This document shows positions 31,976 to 43,899 of a stretch of DNA of 64,000 nucleotides, piece after piece (position 1 is the stretch's first letter; every line of letters begins with the position of its first letter). Below the pieces are notes generated by a model. That model saw nothing but the letters and a program-made list of their open reading frames with translations. It was not told where the DNA came from and did no database searches. Made by a program: the position numbers and the translations under genes. The stretch is from Hanleya hanleyi (Eukaryota; Mollusca; Polyplacophora; Lepidopleurida; Hanleyidae). The DNA lies in assembly GCA_036873755.1 (NCBI GenBank), contig JAVTVY010020403.1, positions 1-64,000 of the forward strand, read 5' to 3'.

Positions 31976-32114
31976 GTTTCCTGTAGAGACATTTGGTTGC
32001 CTGTTAGCCGCCAGACGTCGTCAATTTACCCAACTCTTGTATATCGTTCCAATTTACTGCGCGGAGCTTCAAAGGAAATTCATCTGCCTCAAAATATAGA
32101 CTTTCTCTCAGTGA
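31976..32114 (-). repeat. Inverted copy of a LINE fragment
   Basis: 139 bp almost identical to 30212-30351 in opposite orientation, including the ESLYFEADEFPLKLRAVNW-encoding part. Fold-back arrangement around MITE 2 and the RNase H remnant. Confidence 0.8.
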
Positions 32115-32700
32115 TATATCCAAAGTTTGGTACCAATCTAATGACCTGAAACTAGAGATATCGCACAGATTACACACGTTAACAGATATATCAATATACA
32201 ACCTTGTCTATCAAATGACGTATAAAAAGATGGGTTCGTCAGTATGTCTGGATTTTTTATCAATGTGAACTAGCGCTTTACCGAGTGATTTCCTCTTTGA
32301 AATGTGTGTGTACATCAGCCTGACTACAACAGCACCAAAACGAACAATATAAAATCACGGGGCTATCCTCCTCTAACAATAGAGAAACCAATCAAAGTGT
32401 TTTCAATTCGAATTCAACCAATCAGCTCCAATGTTTGACTGCGCGTTCGCAAACTCTTATCGATATAAACAGACTGCCCAGGATGCTAAATGACACAGGT
32501 AAAGTCTAATAGCATTTGATGTCAGCCGAGAGGTAGATCTGTTTGTACAGTTGTGCTCCTGGTCATATAGTTATAGACGTTACCTAAGATGGTATATTTT
32601 TGATTGATTGAGGAAATATTTAGAAAATATGAAATAAATATAACTTGAAGTAGGCCTGTATTAGTATGGTAATTTAATGGTCGGCCTACTTTAAACTTCA
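32115..32700. other. Unassigned DNA upstream of gypsy 2
   Basis: No gene recognised. It may include the unseen start of the gypsy 2 5' LTR. Confidence 0.4.
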
Positions 32701-32985
32701 TTAATTCATATTATGGAAGTGATCGGAGAGAAAATTAATATTGGAGCGCCTGAGAAGTTGGCATATTGAACTACTTCCGTCAGGTGGCGCAGCCAGGTCT
32801 TCGTATCACTGCCTAGGAATATTGACACATTGCCGTTAGAGTTATCCGCCTCTGTCTTGTAAGTTTCAGTTGTAAGGAGACAATAAAGCTTTGTCTTGTG
32901 CCCGAGTTTAAGCTGGAAACCTCGTGTTGTGTTATCACTCCACTTTGCCATTAAGTTTTGCAAATATATTACAACTGGCGACGAG
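32700..32985 (+). repeat. 3' portion of 5' LTR and primer-binding site of gypsy 2
   Basis: AATAAA at 32881-32887 and an LTR end near ACA (32973) precede the likely tRNA primer-binding site TGGCGACGAG (32976-32985). The LTR start is not resolved. Confidence 0.5.
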
Positions 32986-33016
32986 AAACGGAACTGAAAC
33001 CACCTCAGGTCTTAAA

Positions 33017-34113
33017 ATGGCACATTTTGGCGTATTGAAGGAGTACGAAGAGGGTGACAAGTGGCTCGATTTTGTGGAAAGACTAGACCAGTATTTTTGG
33101 TCATTGACGTGACGGACGCTTCTAAAAAGCGCGCCATTTTGATTACAGTTTGCGGGTCGAAAGTGTATGGTCTGATGAAAGACTTGCTCGCACCGTCTAA
33201 GCCCACGAAAAAATCTTATGAAGAACTGACGGACCTTATCAAAAATCACCAGGAACCGAAGGAGAGTGTTATTGTGAGCCGGTGCAAGTTCAATTGTCAC
33301 TTTCGCGCAGCTGAGCAGGACGTGTCGGAATACATAGCGGATTTGAGACGCCTGGCGGAACCTTGGAGTACGGGGCTACTCTTGAGGACATGTTACGTGA
33401 TCGTCTCGTTGTAGGCATCAACGATGATCACATCCAGCGACGTTTACTGGCAGAATCGACCCTCAATTATAAACGTGCGGTGGAAATCGCCAACCCCATG
33501 CAAACTGCTGATAAAAATGTCAAAGATTTGTCACGCGCCACATCAGTTTCGGGGCATACGGGAACAGATCAAGCTGTTAATATCAGATGAAAACCCAGGG
33601 AGCCTCGTCTTCGGACAGTTATGGGGGCAACTTCACCCAGTCGAGTAACTCGCGACGCGCTGAGTGTTTTAGATGTGGTGGGTCACATTCTGCGGCGGCC
33701 TGTAAGTATCAAAACTTGCAATTCATGTCATATAGAGGGTCACTTAGAACGCCGATGCCTATCCAAAGGTAAAGCTGGCCCGAAGAAACGTTATCGTCGG
33801 TCAGCTCATCGGAGCCGTTCTTGTCAGCAACCGACTAACTATGTTGCAAAAAGTCCCACATCTAGTGATGAACAAGGAAGTGATGTAGGAGAGGCTTACA
33901 CCCTTTTTTATAAGGCTTCATCTAGCAACAAGCATATAACTGTTGATCTAAAGATTGATCAAATGCCTGTATCTATGGAACTTAACACAGGGCAAGCTTG
34001 TCAATTATGAGTGAAGACACCTTTAATCAACTGTGGTCAAATGACCAACGACCGGTTCTGAATCCTACTGACGCAGTTCTTCGAACATACACTGGTCAAC
34101 ATGTGGACATTAA
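33017..34113 (+). pseudogene. gypsy 2 gag and protease start
   Basis: MAHFGVLKEYEEGDKW at 33017 opens gag, with frameshifts near 33105, 33360, 33590 and 33700. The capsid-like part (SYEELTDLIKNHQEPKESVIVSRCKF) is recognisable, followed by two zinc-knuckle regions (CFRCGGSHSAAACK; CNSCHIEGHLERRC). The protease active site, normally DTG, reads MELNTGQA, an Asp-to-Asn change at the catalytic position. The protease is then interrupted by a TTAA MITE at 34114. Confidence 0.75.
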
Positions 34114-34357
34114 CCCTCTCTGTACCGTATCGGTACAATTGTACCGATAGAAATATAGATCAATGATTGCCTGTCGTTGGCATACAAAAATAAAGACTTT
34201 GTATATAAATATTTTCATCATATTATATCTTGTTCGAAAGCTTGGAGTATAATCTTTGAAACTATGTAGGCAATGATAAGTATATATTCGCTTCATTCGT
34301 GTTCATGGCAGTGTTGATACCAGCTTGGAACTGTTAAAAATGCCGGTACAGAGGGAG
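34114..34357. mobile_element. TTAA-flanked MITE 3 (244 bp) in gypsy 2
   Basis: TTAA at 34110-34113 and 34358-34361; inverted termini CCCTCTCTGTACCG and CGGTACAGAGGGAG. Gypsy protease homology resumes directly after it. Different in sequence from MITE 1 and 2, but the same piggyBac-type TTAA target. Confidence 0.8.
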
Positions 34358-34361
34358 TTAA

Positions 34362-35470
34362 GTGAAAGATAGACGTTGATGTGAGGTATCGTGATACGGA
34401 GAAATCTTTGCCTTTGTTGATTATCGCAGGCCGTGGCCCTACTTTACTTGGTAGGGATTGGTTGAAAAAAATTCAGCTGAACTGGTAATATCTCAATCGA
34501 GTGCATGCTGATGACATTACGTCCAAGTCCCCAGAAGTATTTGAGCCTGGCTTAGGGACCTACATTGATCCAAAAGCAAACATCTAAGTAGATAAAGAAG
34601 CCAAGCCCATTTTTCACAAGGCTCGATCGGTTCCCTATATGTTAAAGGAGAAGATTGAAATAGAGCTTGATCGCCTCCAACGTGATGGAGTAAACTCTCC
34701 AGTAGAGTCAAGTGAGTGGGCATGCCCTATTGTTCCAGTAATCAAGTCTGATGGAGAAAGTGTCCGCATATGTGGAGATTACAAGGTAACTGTGAATAAA
34801 GTGTCTCAGCTAGACAGATATCCTGTCCCCAAGTTTGATGCTTTATTCGCCAACTTGGCAGGTGGAAAAACTTTCACCAAACTAGATTTGTCCAACGTGT
34901 ACCAACAGATGGAACTGGATGAGGACTCAAAAGCCTGTACAACCATAAATACGCACAAGGGTTTATTTTCGTACAATCGGGTTCCCTATGGTGTAAGTCA
35001 GCACCCAGTATTTTCCAGCGTCAGATGGAGAATATCCTCAAGGGCGTCCCCAACAGTGTGGTTTTCCAGGATGACATCCTGTGTACAGGTGAGACAGAGG
35101 AGATTCACCGAGCCAATCTGGAGGAAATACTCAGAAGATTCTCTAAACACGGACTGAGGTTAAAACTGGCTAAATGTGCGTTTTTCGCAAAGAAAATAGT
35201 GTATCTAGGCCGCAAAATCAGTGTTTCTGGTATATCTTCAACCGAGGAGAAGGTACAAGCTGTCAAGGATGCACCTCCACCCACCAATACCACTGAGTTG
35301 AGGTCCTTCCTGGGCATGTTGAATCATTATTCACCTTTCTTACTTAATAGCTCAACTGTACTAGAGCCTCTTAATAGGCTGCTAAGAAAAGAGATCAAAT
35401 GGTGCTGGTCAAGTGTTGAGGAAATACATTTGTTAAAGCCAAAGAGATGTTATGTTCTGACATTCTGTTA
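34362..35470 (+). pseudogene. gypsy 2 reverse transcriptase
   Basis: GRGPTLLGRDWL ends the protease. RT follows from about 34600: RLQRDGVNSPVESSEWACPI, ICGDYKVTVNK, FTKLDLSNVYQQMELDEDS, then a frameshift near 35015 and the catalytic box VVFQDDILCTG (35050-35085), thumb (GLRLKLAKCAFF, VYLGRKIS) and the start of the connection (LRSFLGMLNHYSPFL). The FQDD form replaces the usual YxDD. Stop at 34587 and the frame breaks make it non-functional. Confidence 0.8.
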
Positions 35471-35870
35471 ATTCATTTTGACTCAAACAGGCAAATTGCA
35501 CTTATGCGTGATGCCTCGGCATATGGTATTTCAGCAGTGTTGGCACATACTAACCCTGATGGAACTGAATCACCTGTTGCCTTTGCATCGCGCACTCTAT
35601 CCAAAGCTGAGCGAAACTACGGTATGGTAGAAAAAGATGGATTAAGCTGTATTTTTGGTGTTCGAAAATTTCACCAGTACGGTCAACATTTTGTACTTTT
35701 CTGTCAGACCACAAACCACTGTTAGCTTTGTTTAATGAAAGTAAAGCTGTACCACTTATGGCATCTGGAAGAATTTAGAGATTGGCACTAACACTGGCTG
35801 CTTACAATTATTCCATGAGCTATAGATCTGGAAGCCAGAATTTTTCAGCCGATGCCTTAAGCAGGATACC
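35447..35870 (+). pseudogene. gypsy 2 RNase H
   Basis: IALMRDASAYGISAVLAH carries the first catalytic aspartate; ASRTLSKAERNYGMVEKDGLSCIFGVRKFHQY the second acidic region, with a frame break near 35720 before the rest. It ends with YRSGSQNFSADALSRIPL, the usual RNase H C-terminus (about 35820-35870). Confidence 0.75.
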
Positions 35871-36131
35871 TCTGCCTTGTGCCAGTGTAAACGAGGTAAT
35901 TCCAGGTGACACAGTCATGCTGATGGAGCTTGTCAATAACGAGAAGTCACCTGCTAGTTCACGTCAGATCCGTTTATGGGCGGATAAAGATCCATTACTG
36001 TCACATGTACCCCACTGTATATTGAATGGTCACTAGGAAACTCCTCAGAGTTGGTCTGGAGTTGAGCAGTCTGATGACAAATCCTATGTTAAACGTAGGG
36101 ATGAGTTGAGCGCACAAGATGTCTGTATCTT

Positions 36132-36322
36132 GTGGGGGTTAAGGGTTGTAGTACTGGTCAAAGGTCAAAAGCTGAGTTACATGAATCACATCCTGGAATG
36201 TCTGTAATGAAGGCTATTGCCATAGGATATGTTTGGTGGCCAGGCTTGGACCAGCATATCGAATTGTGTGTAAAGTCATATAAAGTATGCCAAAAACACT
36301 GTACAACGCTTCTCATGTCTCA
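36132..36322 (+). pseudogene. gypsy 2 integrase, N-terminal part
   Basis: Contains the HHCC zinc-binding region: ELHESHPGMSVMKAIAIGYV, then SYKVCQK, where the first cysteine of the CxxC pair reads as tyrosine-containing sequence. Cut at 36323 by the fold-back element. The integrase segment holding the first two catalytic aspartates is missing. Confidence 0.7.
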
Positions 36323-36324
36323 TA

Positions 36325-39300
36325 CACCGTAAAAATTTGTGATATGTTTAACGTCTCAAAATGAAACATCATTTTGTCCCAACTTTTGGGACATGTGAGT
36401 ACGTATATGTTTCATATTAAAACGGCTTCATGTTTCAAATTGAAACACGTGTCTTTTTCACATGTCTTCAATAAGCACATGTTCGTTTGAAACATGTAAC
36501 GTTCTACATTTTTAAACGTGTTCTGTGTACATGTCTCAAGCTGAAACATGTTAGAGCCGACTACATGTTTTAAAATGAAACGTCTAAGCCCAAACATGAC
36601 TTTGTCCCAACTTTTGAGACATGTCACAAGTGAAACGGATCTGTACATGTCTCAAACTTGGAAGTGTTTCAAAACAGTCTACATCCCATTACGTGTTTCA
36701 GGAGACTGTCAGACTGGCATGTGCATGATACCGGTACTGAAATGAAAACATTCATCAAAAATCAACATACATCAAGTTTTATTCTCTTATATTCATTGGA
36801 AGTCAAACTCAGGAACATGTATGAACAAGCAATAACCATATACAGAAACACATAAAACAGACTGCTCCTCAGGTTAACTCAAACCTAATAATGATTTCAA
36901 ACAGATGCATGATTGGTACATCAGAATCCCTGATGTGAACCCCGTTACCATAGAGTGAAAGCTGTTTATAACAATAACATTATAACAATAACATTATAAC
37001 AATAATGTGCTCAAGGTTTGATTCATTTATATCACTGATTTACACTTAGAAGTTCAAGATGATTTACTCAACTTGCCATATTGGTCCGTTGACACGACAT
37101 TGTCTGATCTGTGATAAAGTATTATCCCATATTGTATTCCATGTCTAATCCGGCACACTGGAAACATTTCTGAACATGGGTACTGTATTACTTAGGCCTA
37201 CAAATATGGAATTGCTGAATGATACTGCCTTTGTTGTTTTTCCTGACATGCTACTCGCGATTAACTATTTCTGTTTCGGGGTGGCTGAGATTTCATTCCA
37301 TTTTGGGGTGTGGAATACGGATCGCAGATGATTATTAAAATAAGGGCTGAAGAGCTGGATTCGTCTCGAGTTTTGCAACAGTGATCACATTGTGGGATAA
37401 AATAAAAACATTGTTGACACTAAACACTATTTAATATTCCAATACGTATGAAAAATAATGTCTATTCTGTCTCCTTCTGATTTATATATGCCTCTATGTT
37501 TCCTCTTTTTACAGTGTAGACGTAACGATGCAACTATTTGAGGGTTGTGACACGTTTCACTCGTGTTGCTGTCTCACTATAACGGTCCGAAAAGCTGTTT
37601 GAAACATCAACGCTGAAACACGTCTAACCGAGTTGCAAGACGACATGTGTCAAGAAAAGCGGAGTACAAAATGGATAGTGCTGTCTGATGCATGGAATTA
37701 GATACCAGGTCGTCTTCACACAGTTCTAACCGTACCTCCGAAATGCATTACGACAGATAGCTTTAGCAATTTGCAAACAAACATATGATTACCACTGGCT
37801 TCCAAATATTTATTTCTGGTCTTTAGCGACCCGCAAGATATATGTCGGTATTGTGGATTAATCGACTGAGGAATTAATTGAATTATTTGCATAACAATTT
37901 AACTCAACCAGGCCTAGGGTATTTGAGGCCTTCCCAGGCGCCATTTCACTCTACCCCTCTCCTTTCAAATATGTCATTGCTCATTGAGATAGAGGTCTGA
38001 ATCTTCTAACAACATAAGTTTAACTAAAAATTGTGAAAAAAATAAAATAAATTTGCATGATGGCCGCTTTGAAGACTTCACAGTTAAGTCATGTTCCAAA
38101 TATGCATTTTTGGCCGATTTTTTTGTAACATTTTCCCAGCCCAAATTTTGACTCTTCACTGGAACCCTACATGGCCGACATTTTGAATTTAAGAGTATTG
38201 GCTCAAAACACATGGTCATATTACGACACACAAACAAAATATATAGTAATGTTGCCAGAAGAAAAGTGACACTTCACAATGTGTAACAATGTGTAACAAT
38301 GATTAAATATGCCCTCAACAAGATTACCAACGTGGTCAAGGAGGATATCGGAGGCATATTTGAAGTGCTCCGCTGACAGGTTGTCTAGACCAGGAGATTT
38401 CCCTAGTTCAAGGGATTCATGTCACATTTCAAAGTTCGAGGGACGTTACGTGGAGTATTATCCTCAGAACCGGAATCGATAAACTGCATCACACAATTCT
38501 TATGACAAGTGGAGCTGTTAGAGTTTAGTAGAGACGAATAGAATTGCTTCCACATCTCAGCAATAGCATCTTGTCTAGTTGCGTTACCAACGGAGTTGGA
38601 TAGATCGCATTTCATCCGATTATCAAGCTATATTTCATTCCAAAAGTCCGAAGCTGAATTTGTGGAGAGTGCAGTTGCAAGTGCATTAACGTGTAAAGAT
38701 GCTTCCTGTCTTCTACAACGGCGAAGAGCATATTGAAATTGTAATTTAGCACGACGCATGTGTAGCGCGACAGGGCCTTCACGAGGGCTTCCGCTATCCC
38801 GCCACAGAAGAAAAGACATCCTGGCAGCGTTGTGGTGTTCTTTCACAAAATCATTCCAGCCAGGGACAGATTTATGGGAAGACGGACTGTCTTCAGGAAT
38901 GCTAGCATTGTTGCTTGCCAGCAGTGTCTGTACAATACATTTGTAGTAAGAGTTCAACTGGTCGCAATGAGAAATATGCTCTGGGGTATTGAGACAATTA
39001 CCGGTACAATAAACAGCAGCTGGGGCTTCAGCGAACGAAAAGAGCTCTTGAGTTATCAGCGAATACTGATTAATGTCGGATTGGGTGGCCTTGTCCCAAT
39101 TAACAATTTTCATTCTATGGTAACGGGGTTCACATCAGGGATTCTGATGTACCAATCATGCATCTGTTTGAAATCATTATTAGGTTTGAGTTAACCTGAG
39201 GAGCAGTCTGTTTTATGTGTTTCTGTATATGGTTTTTGCTTGCTCATACATGTTCCTGAGTTTGACTTTCAATGAATATAATAGAATAAAACTTGATGTA

Positions 39301-39755
39301 TGTTGAGTTTTGATGAATGTTTTTATTTCAGTACCGGTATCATGCATATGCCAGTCTGACAGTCTCCTGAAACACGTCATGGGATGTAGACGGTTTTGAA
39401 ACACTTCCAAGTTTGAGACATGTACAAATCCGTTTCACTTGTGACATATCTCAAAAGTTGGGACAAAATCATGTTTGGGCTTAAACGTTTCATTTTGAAA
39501 CATGTAGTCGGCTCTAACATGTTTCAGCTTGAGACATGTATACACAACACGTTTCAAAATGTAGAACGTTACATGTTTCAAACGAACACGTCTCATATTG
39601 AGACATCATCAAGTCATTTGAAAAAAAACACGTGTTTCAATTTGAAACATGAAGCCGTTTTAATATGAAACATATACGTACTCACATGTCCCAACAGTTG
39701 GGACAAAATCATGTTTCATTTTGAGACGTTAAACATGTCACCAATTATTACAGTG
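36325..39755. mobile_element. Fold-back element with ~640-bp inverted repeats and LINE cargo
   Basis: Inverted ends: left 36325-36960, right 39107-39755, outer words CACCGTAAAAATT and CACTGTAATAATT, flanked by TA (36323-36324 and 39756-39757). The outer ~350 bp of each arm is built of imperfect palindromic subrepeats such as ATGTTTCAAAATGAAACAT. The inner 2.1 kb lacks a transposase but carries a minus-strand LINE fragment (38290-39113). Long subrepeat-containing arms resemble Foldback-type elements. It sits in the gypsy 2 integrase and so is younger than that insertion. Confidence 0.8.
38290..39113 (-). pseudogene. Captured LINE ORF2 fragment
   Basis: The minus-strand frame 39113-38628 has SVPGWNDFVKEHHNAARMSFLLWRD and LHMRRAKLQFQYALRRCRRQEA, the spacer between endonuclease and RT in non-LTR elements. 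It continues through RQDAIAEMWKQFYSSLLN to an RT start like GKSPGLDNLSAEHFKYAS near 38340-38400. Different LINE family from the one at 26.4-31.7 kb. It is cargo inside the fold-back element. Confidence 0.65.
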
Positions 39756-39757
39756 TA

Positions 39758-40043
39758 ATGGCTTAGCAGAAAGAGGTGTCAAAACGGCTAAACGTGGTCT
39801 TAAAAAATGACCAGTAGTACTTTGGAAACAAAATTGTCACGTTTTCTTTTCACCTACAGAAATGCTCCCCATACCACCACTGGGATATCACCCGCTCAGC
39901 TGATGTTGAACTCCGTACACCTTTAAGTCTGGTTTATCCAAACTTGAAGTCTAAGATTGAGCACAAACAAGAGAAACAGAAATTATACCACGACTGCCAT
40001 GCTAAAGATAGCGATATTTGTGTTAACCAACGAGTGTTTGTTC
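39758..40043 (+). pseudogene. gypsy 2 integrase, C-terminal part
   Basis: NGLAERGVKTAKRGLKK contains the glutamate of the DDE triad. With frame breaks, the HTTTGISPAQLML-type segment and KSKIEHKQEKQKLYHDCHAK follow. It ends abruptly at 40043 where the Penelope complex starts. It resumes the integrase begun at 36132. Confidence 0.75.
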
Positions 40044-40090
40044 AGTGCAAGAAGACGTCCATAAACATACCCACTCTCCTGGTATGTTCT

Positions 40091-40235
40091 GACCCGACAT
40101 TGTCTGAATATTTACTGTGGTCATATTCACAGTTCCGTAAATATATGTAGTATATATATACGTCAGAGCAATGTTTCGTGATAATTTCGGGAGTTATCTT
40201 CGATAACTCCACAGGCATATCTCTCATCAGGGGCC
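40091..40235 (-). ncRNA. Hammerhead ribozyme candidate, unit 1
   Basis: Minus strand: stem I strand GGCCC (40235-40231), core CUGAUGA (40230-40224), stem II closed by G-C and an internal 9-bp hairpin, core GAAA, stem III ACAUUG/CAAUGU, cleavage triplet GUC at 40098-40096 and stem I strand GGGUC (40095-40091). Confidence 0.65.
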
Positions 40236-40321
40236 GCCTTTTAATACAGGAAGGTGTTAGCCATCAAATCTTCGATTTGCGTAGCAGTTCCTTCAAGTTT
40301 CTCCTCCTCTTTAATCATCCG

Positions 40322-41896
40322 TTAGAAGTCAGAAAAAATATTCATATTTCCAATGACTGGTGTTGGTATAGAAGAAAGGCCCTTGGGCAGCAGGAAGATG
40401 TCTCCATGGGACAGCCTCAGTTTAGAGATGTTTCTGATGTATGTCATGGCTAATGCAAATCTCGCTTCACGAGATCCATTTCCACATATTTCAACATATT
40501 TCATATGTTTACTTTTCTTGGATCGTTGTTTCTGTAGAGGTGTCTAGTTTTCATTCTGCCTCTTCGAGTCAGATTGAATTCAGTAGAGTCTGTAATTGAC
40601 TGCGAAGATCTGCGTAAGTTTCTCCCTCTTTCAAAGACAAAAGCCGGCCGGTATGGACAGCAGTAGGATGTCGTCATCGGACAGCCTCAGTATAGAGATG
40701 TTTCTTATGTTTGTCCCGTCTAATGTCAATCTCGCTTCGCGAATCCTTATCGACATTTTTCAACATATTTCATATGTTTACTTGTCGTTTCTGTTCTTTT
40801 CTGTTGAGACGCCTGATTTTCATTCTGCCTCTTCAAGTCAGATTGAATTCAGTGAGTAGTCTGTAAAATCTGTAAATTGGCTGCGAAGATCTGCGTGTTG
40901 TTGAATGGAGCGGCGTATGATGAATCCAGTGCAAGAAGATGTCTATAAACATACCCACTCTCCTGGTATGTTCTGACCTGCCAACCTTTTCTGTTGGCGA
41001 GTTACATTGAGATATAGTAGGACGTCCAGGAACCTTGATATTAGAAATATCTCCAGGGTTACTTCTGTTCAATCCATCCAGGCTTCGCTTGATTTTGTGG
41101 ATCTTAGGTAATATATACATGTATGGTACGCCCTTCTTATGGAACGGATCATATAGGTATTATCGGGTATTCCTGTCTAATAAGTTCCTATTAGACATTT
41201 GTATGGCATATTAAGTTTAGAACCTTTTTATGCGTTGGCTTGATATCAATCTCAGGGATTTCCACGTAATGTATGTTGTCATACAGCTGAGCGTAGGCTT
41301 CAGCTATATATATAGATCCTTGTCTAGAATAACAGTCGTGTTATTCTTATCCAATTTGGTGATAACTATATTCCAGTTATCGGACCTGAGTTTACTGAGC
41401 GACACCCGCTTCCCCGTAGATAGATTATCTCCGTATACGCTTCGCGTATATGAAGTTAACTCAAGTCTTGTGGCATACAGATAATTCTCCGTGCTGTTCA
41501 ATCCACGTGGTGGCTGGAATTCGGATTTGCTGTAAAATGGATGTGTCTTTTGGATTGGTGTAGAATCGGAAAATCGTCCACTGCATCGCATGTTCTTGAT
41601 CATCCGTTTAAAGTCAGAAGCTTGGCTAATGCCAATCTCGCTTCGCTTTCATATTTCATATGTGTACTTGTCTTGGGTCGTTTCTGTTCTTTTCTGTTGA
41701 GACGTCTGATTTTCATTCTGCCTCTTCGAGTCAGATTGAATTCAGTGAGAAATCTGTAAAATCTGTAAATTGGCTGTGAAGATCGGCGTATGTGTTGTTG
41801 AATGGAGCGGCATGTGATGAATGACTGAATGCTGGAAAATCCGGGCCCCGGTGTGCGAGAGGCGGTCAAATATGATAGGATAACAAATCGGCTCAT
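40322..41896 (-). pseudogene. Penelope RT region and N-terminal copies, unit 1
   Basis: Reading the minus strand from 41896: N-terminal copy i (FNLTRRGRMKIRRLNRKEQKR), then 41603-41304 (HPFYSKSEFQPP, LSKLRSDNWNIVITKLDKNN), a two-base TA slip after DKDLYI that shifts frame, and the RT start MYILPKIHKIKRSLDG and GRPTISQCNSPTEKVG (41120-40985), typical Penelope RT motifs. RT stops there, before any catalytic YxDD, and runs into the unit-start word and N-terminal copies ii (about 40860-40596) and iii (40560-40322; LRLSHGDIFLLPKGL..IPTP). No GIY-YIG endonuclease seen. Confidence 0.7.
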
Positions 41897-42823
41897 TATC
41901 CGCTGATTGGTAGAAATAGCTGATACTGATTGGTCAGATTACACAACAGTGATTGGTAGATCGGTAGACCGCCGTGAACAGCATTGTTCGGTAGAATCCC
42001 ACTAAGCTCAAATGGAAAGTACGCTGGACAGACTAAGATCAAACATAACATCAATCAGTAGGCACTTCGGCCATATTAAATCCCAAATTGCAGGTCCATA
42101 TGCAAGTAGATCAACTGGAGCAACCGACGAATACGTTCTGGAGACCCAATACAAGTATGCCCGATATTTAATATCGTATACTTCCGGATAGATTCATTAC
42201 TCCTAATGGAGAGACGAGATCAAATTCAGCATGAGAGATATAGCCACACGAAACAAAACACTCTGAGTAATAAATATATTTATTATATATTTATTCATAT
42301 TAGCAACCCAACGGGTTGGTACAGCATGCATATATATATCACATTCCATATATATATGTCAATAACAGGAGAATATACAATAGTTCCAAGGTATATCTCT
42401 CTGTACATCCGTTGAGGTCCACGAGATCAAATTAGCACATCGTGTATACTTCGTATACAGATATAATAGGCATGGAATATGTACGATGAGCAGAGAATAA
42501 TATGTAGTCGGTGAATGGTATGCATGTATACTTCGTATACGCATCAAAATATTACGCATTATCCGGAAAAGTAAGTAACTCCATCTAGGATGTTTGCTGA
42601 CTTGATTGGACGAGAACTGTTCATTCCTGCGCTTTATTCCAGATTGGGGGTGTCTGTTTTCTCTATAGTTCCGTGAGTGGTCCCATTCTCCTGATCTGTT
42701 AGACCACTTGGGGTGATGTAAGCCGTCAGCGGGGCGTTTGTCTGCTTGGTCTCTTCCGTTATTGGCCATTCGACGTTCATTCCCGGGGACTTGGCGGTCT
42801 TTATGGTTCTTTGAAGGGCGGTC
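41897..42823. other. Non-coding core of PLE unit 1
   Basis: The counterpart of 45272-46198 and of the unit 3 region. Contains palindromic GTATACGAAGTATAC-type words (42529, 42453), TATATA palindromes (42330-42360) and AT-rich DNA. The 172-codon minus frame at 42359-42877 recurs only because the DNA is repeated and has no recognised domain. Confidence 0.5.
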
Positions 42824-43530
42824 ACTATACAGTGAAGGTGGAAGACCCCTCTTAGAGGGAATCACAGCTTGGATCACAGTCGGAAGGCTGTAGTCGGTCT
42901 TTCAAACAGCATCACATTCCGGTACAGATAAATCTGGAGTAATAATCATCGTGGATCTTCAGATAATTGATCGAGCTGCCTCTATATCGGCGTATGTATA
43001 CTTAGTATACCGATTACGCACTAAGCAGTAAAGGTGGAAGACCCCTCTTCGAGGGAATCACAGCTGGGGTCAGAGTCGGAAGGCTGTAGTCAGTCTTTCA
43101 TCCAGCATCACATCCCGGTACAGATAAATCCGGAGTATTAATCAGCGTGTATCCTTCAGATACTCGATCGAGCTGTCTCTATATCGGCGTATGTATACTT
43201 AGTATACTGATTACGCACTATACAGTAGAGGTTGAAGACCCCTCTTCGAAGGGATTCACAGCTTGGGTCACAGTCGGAAAGCTGTAGTCAGTCTTTCATC
43301 CAGCACCACATCCCGGTACAGATAAACTCCGGGGTAGTCATCAGCCTGTATCCTTCAGATACTCGATCGAGCTGTCTCTATATCGGCGTATGTATACTTA
43401 ATATACTGGTTACGCACTATACAGTAAAGGTAGAAGACCCCACTTCGAGGAAATCACAGCTTGGGTCACAGTCGGAATGCTGTAGTCAGTTTTTCATCCA
43501 GCATTCCATCCAGGTACATTAAAGGTAATC
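42824..43530 (-). repeat. ~197-bp tandem array in PLE unit 1 (3.6 copies)
   Basis: Units start about 42824, 43020, 43217 and 43416. Each carries a GAAGACCCCTCTTCGAGG hairpin, GTATCCTTCAGATAC hairpin, CGATCGAGCTGTCTCTATAT and the palindrome GTATACTTAGTATAC. Confidence 0.85.
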
Positions 43531-43899
43531 AAAGCTTTGTGTTATAAAGCATCGATGAAGTGCTAATTTGCCTCAGGAGACCTCGATAGAAGACAGATTT
43601 CATATTCCATCTCCAGGATGTAATATAATCATAAGATTATATTAATATAATATATGAATTGCACGCATTCAATGCTTATTCCGCAATTCAATGCAAGAAG
43701 ATGTCCATAAACATACCCACTCTCCTGGTATGTTCTGGTATGTACTGCTGCCCAGGGGTCTTCCTTCTATACCAACACCAGTCATTGGAAATAGGAATAT
43801 TATTTCTGACTTCTAACGGATGATTAAAGAGGAGAAACTTGAAGGAACTGCTACGCAAATCGAAGATTTGATGGCTAACACCTTCCTGTATTAAAAGGC
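43531..43899. other. Centre of the PLE palindrome
   Basis: 43540-43694 is AT-rich flank of U1 (inverted copy at 44210-44370). From 43697 an inverted copy of the unit-start word is followed by a plus-strand remnant of N-terminal copy iii (43742-43805) leading into the second hammerhead. Confidence 0.6.

Larger units (their letters stand above)
32700..40043 (+). mobile_element. Ty3/gypsy LTR retrotransposon 2, split and decayed
   Basis: A 5' LTR end, primer-binding site, gag, protease, RT, RNase H and integrase remnants occur in order on the plus strand. A 244-bp TTAA MITE lies in the protease region, a 3.4-kb fold-back element splits the integrase, and the Penelope complex cuts it off at 40044. 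No 3' LTR found. Confidence 0.8.

Noticed and set aside
42450..42545. loxP-type recombination site
   Set aside because: Only a short half-site similarity; no spacer and second arm as in lox, and no recombinase gene nearby.
42359..42877. 172-codon frame conserved in all three Penelope units
   Set aside because: Conservation follows from recent DNA duplication; composition and lack of any motif give no support for a protein.
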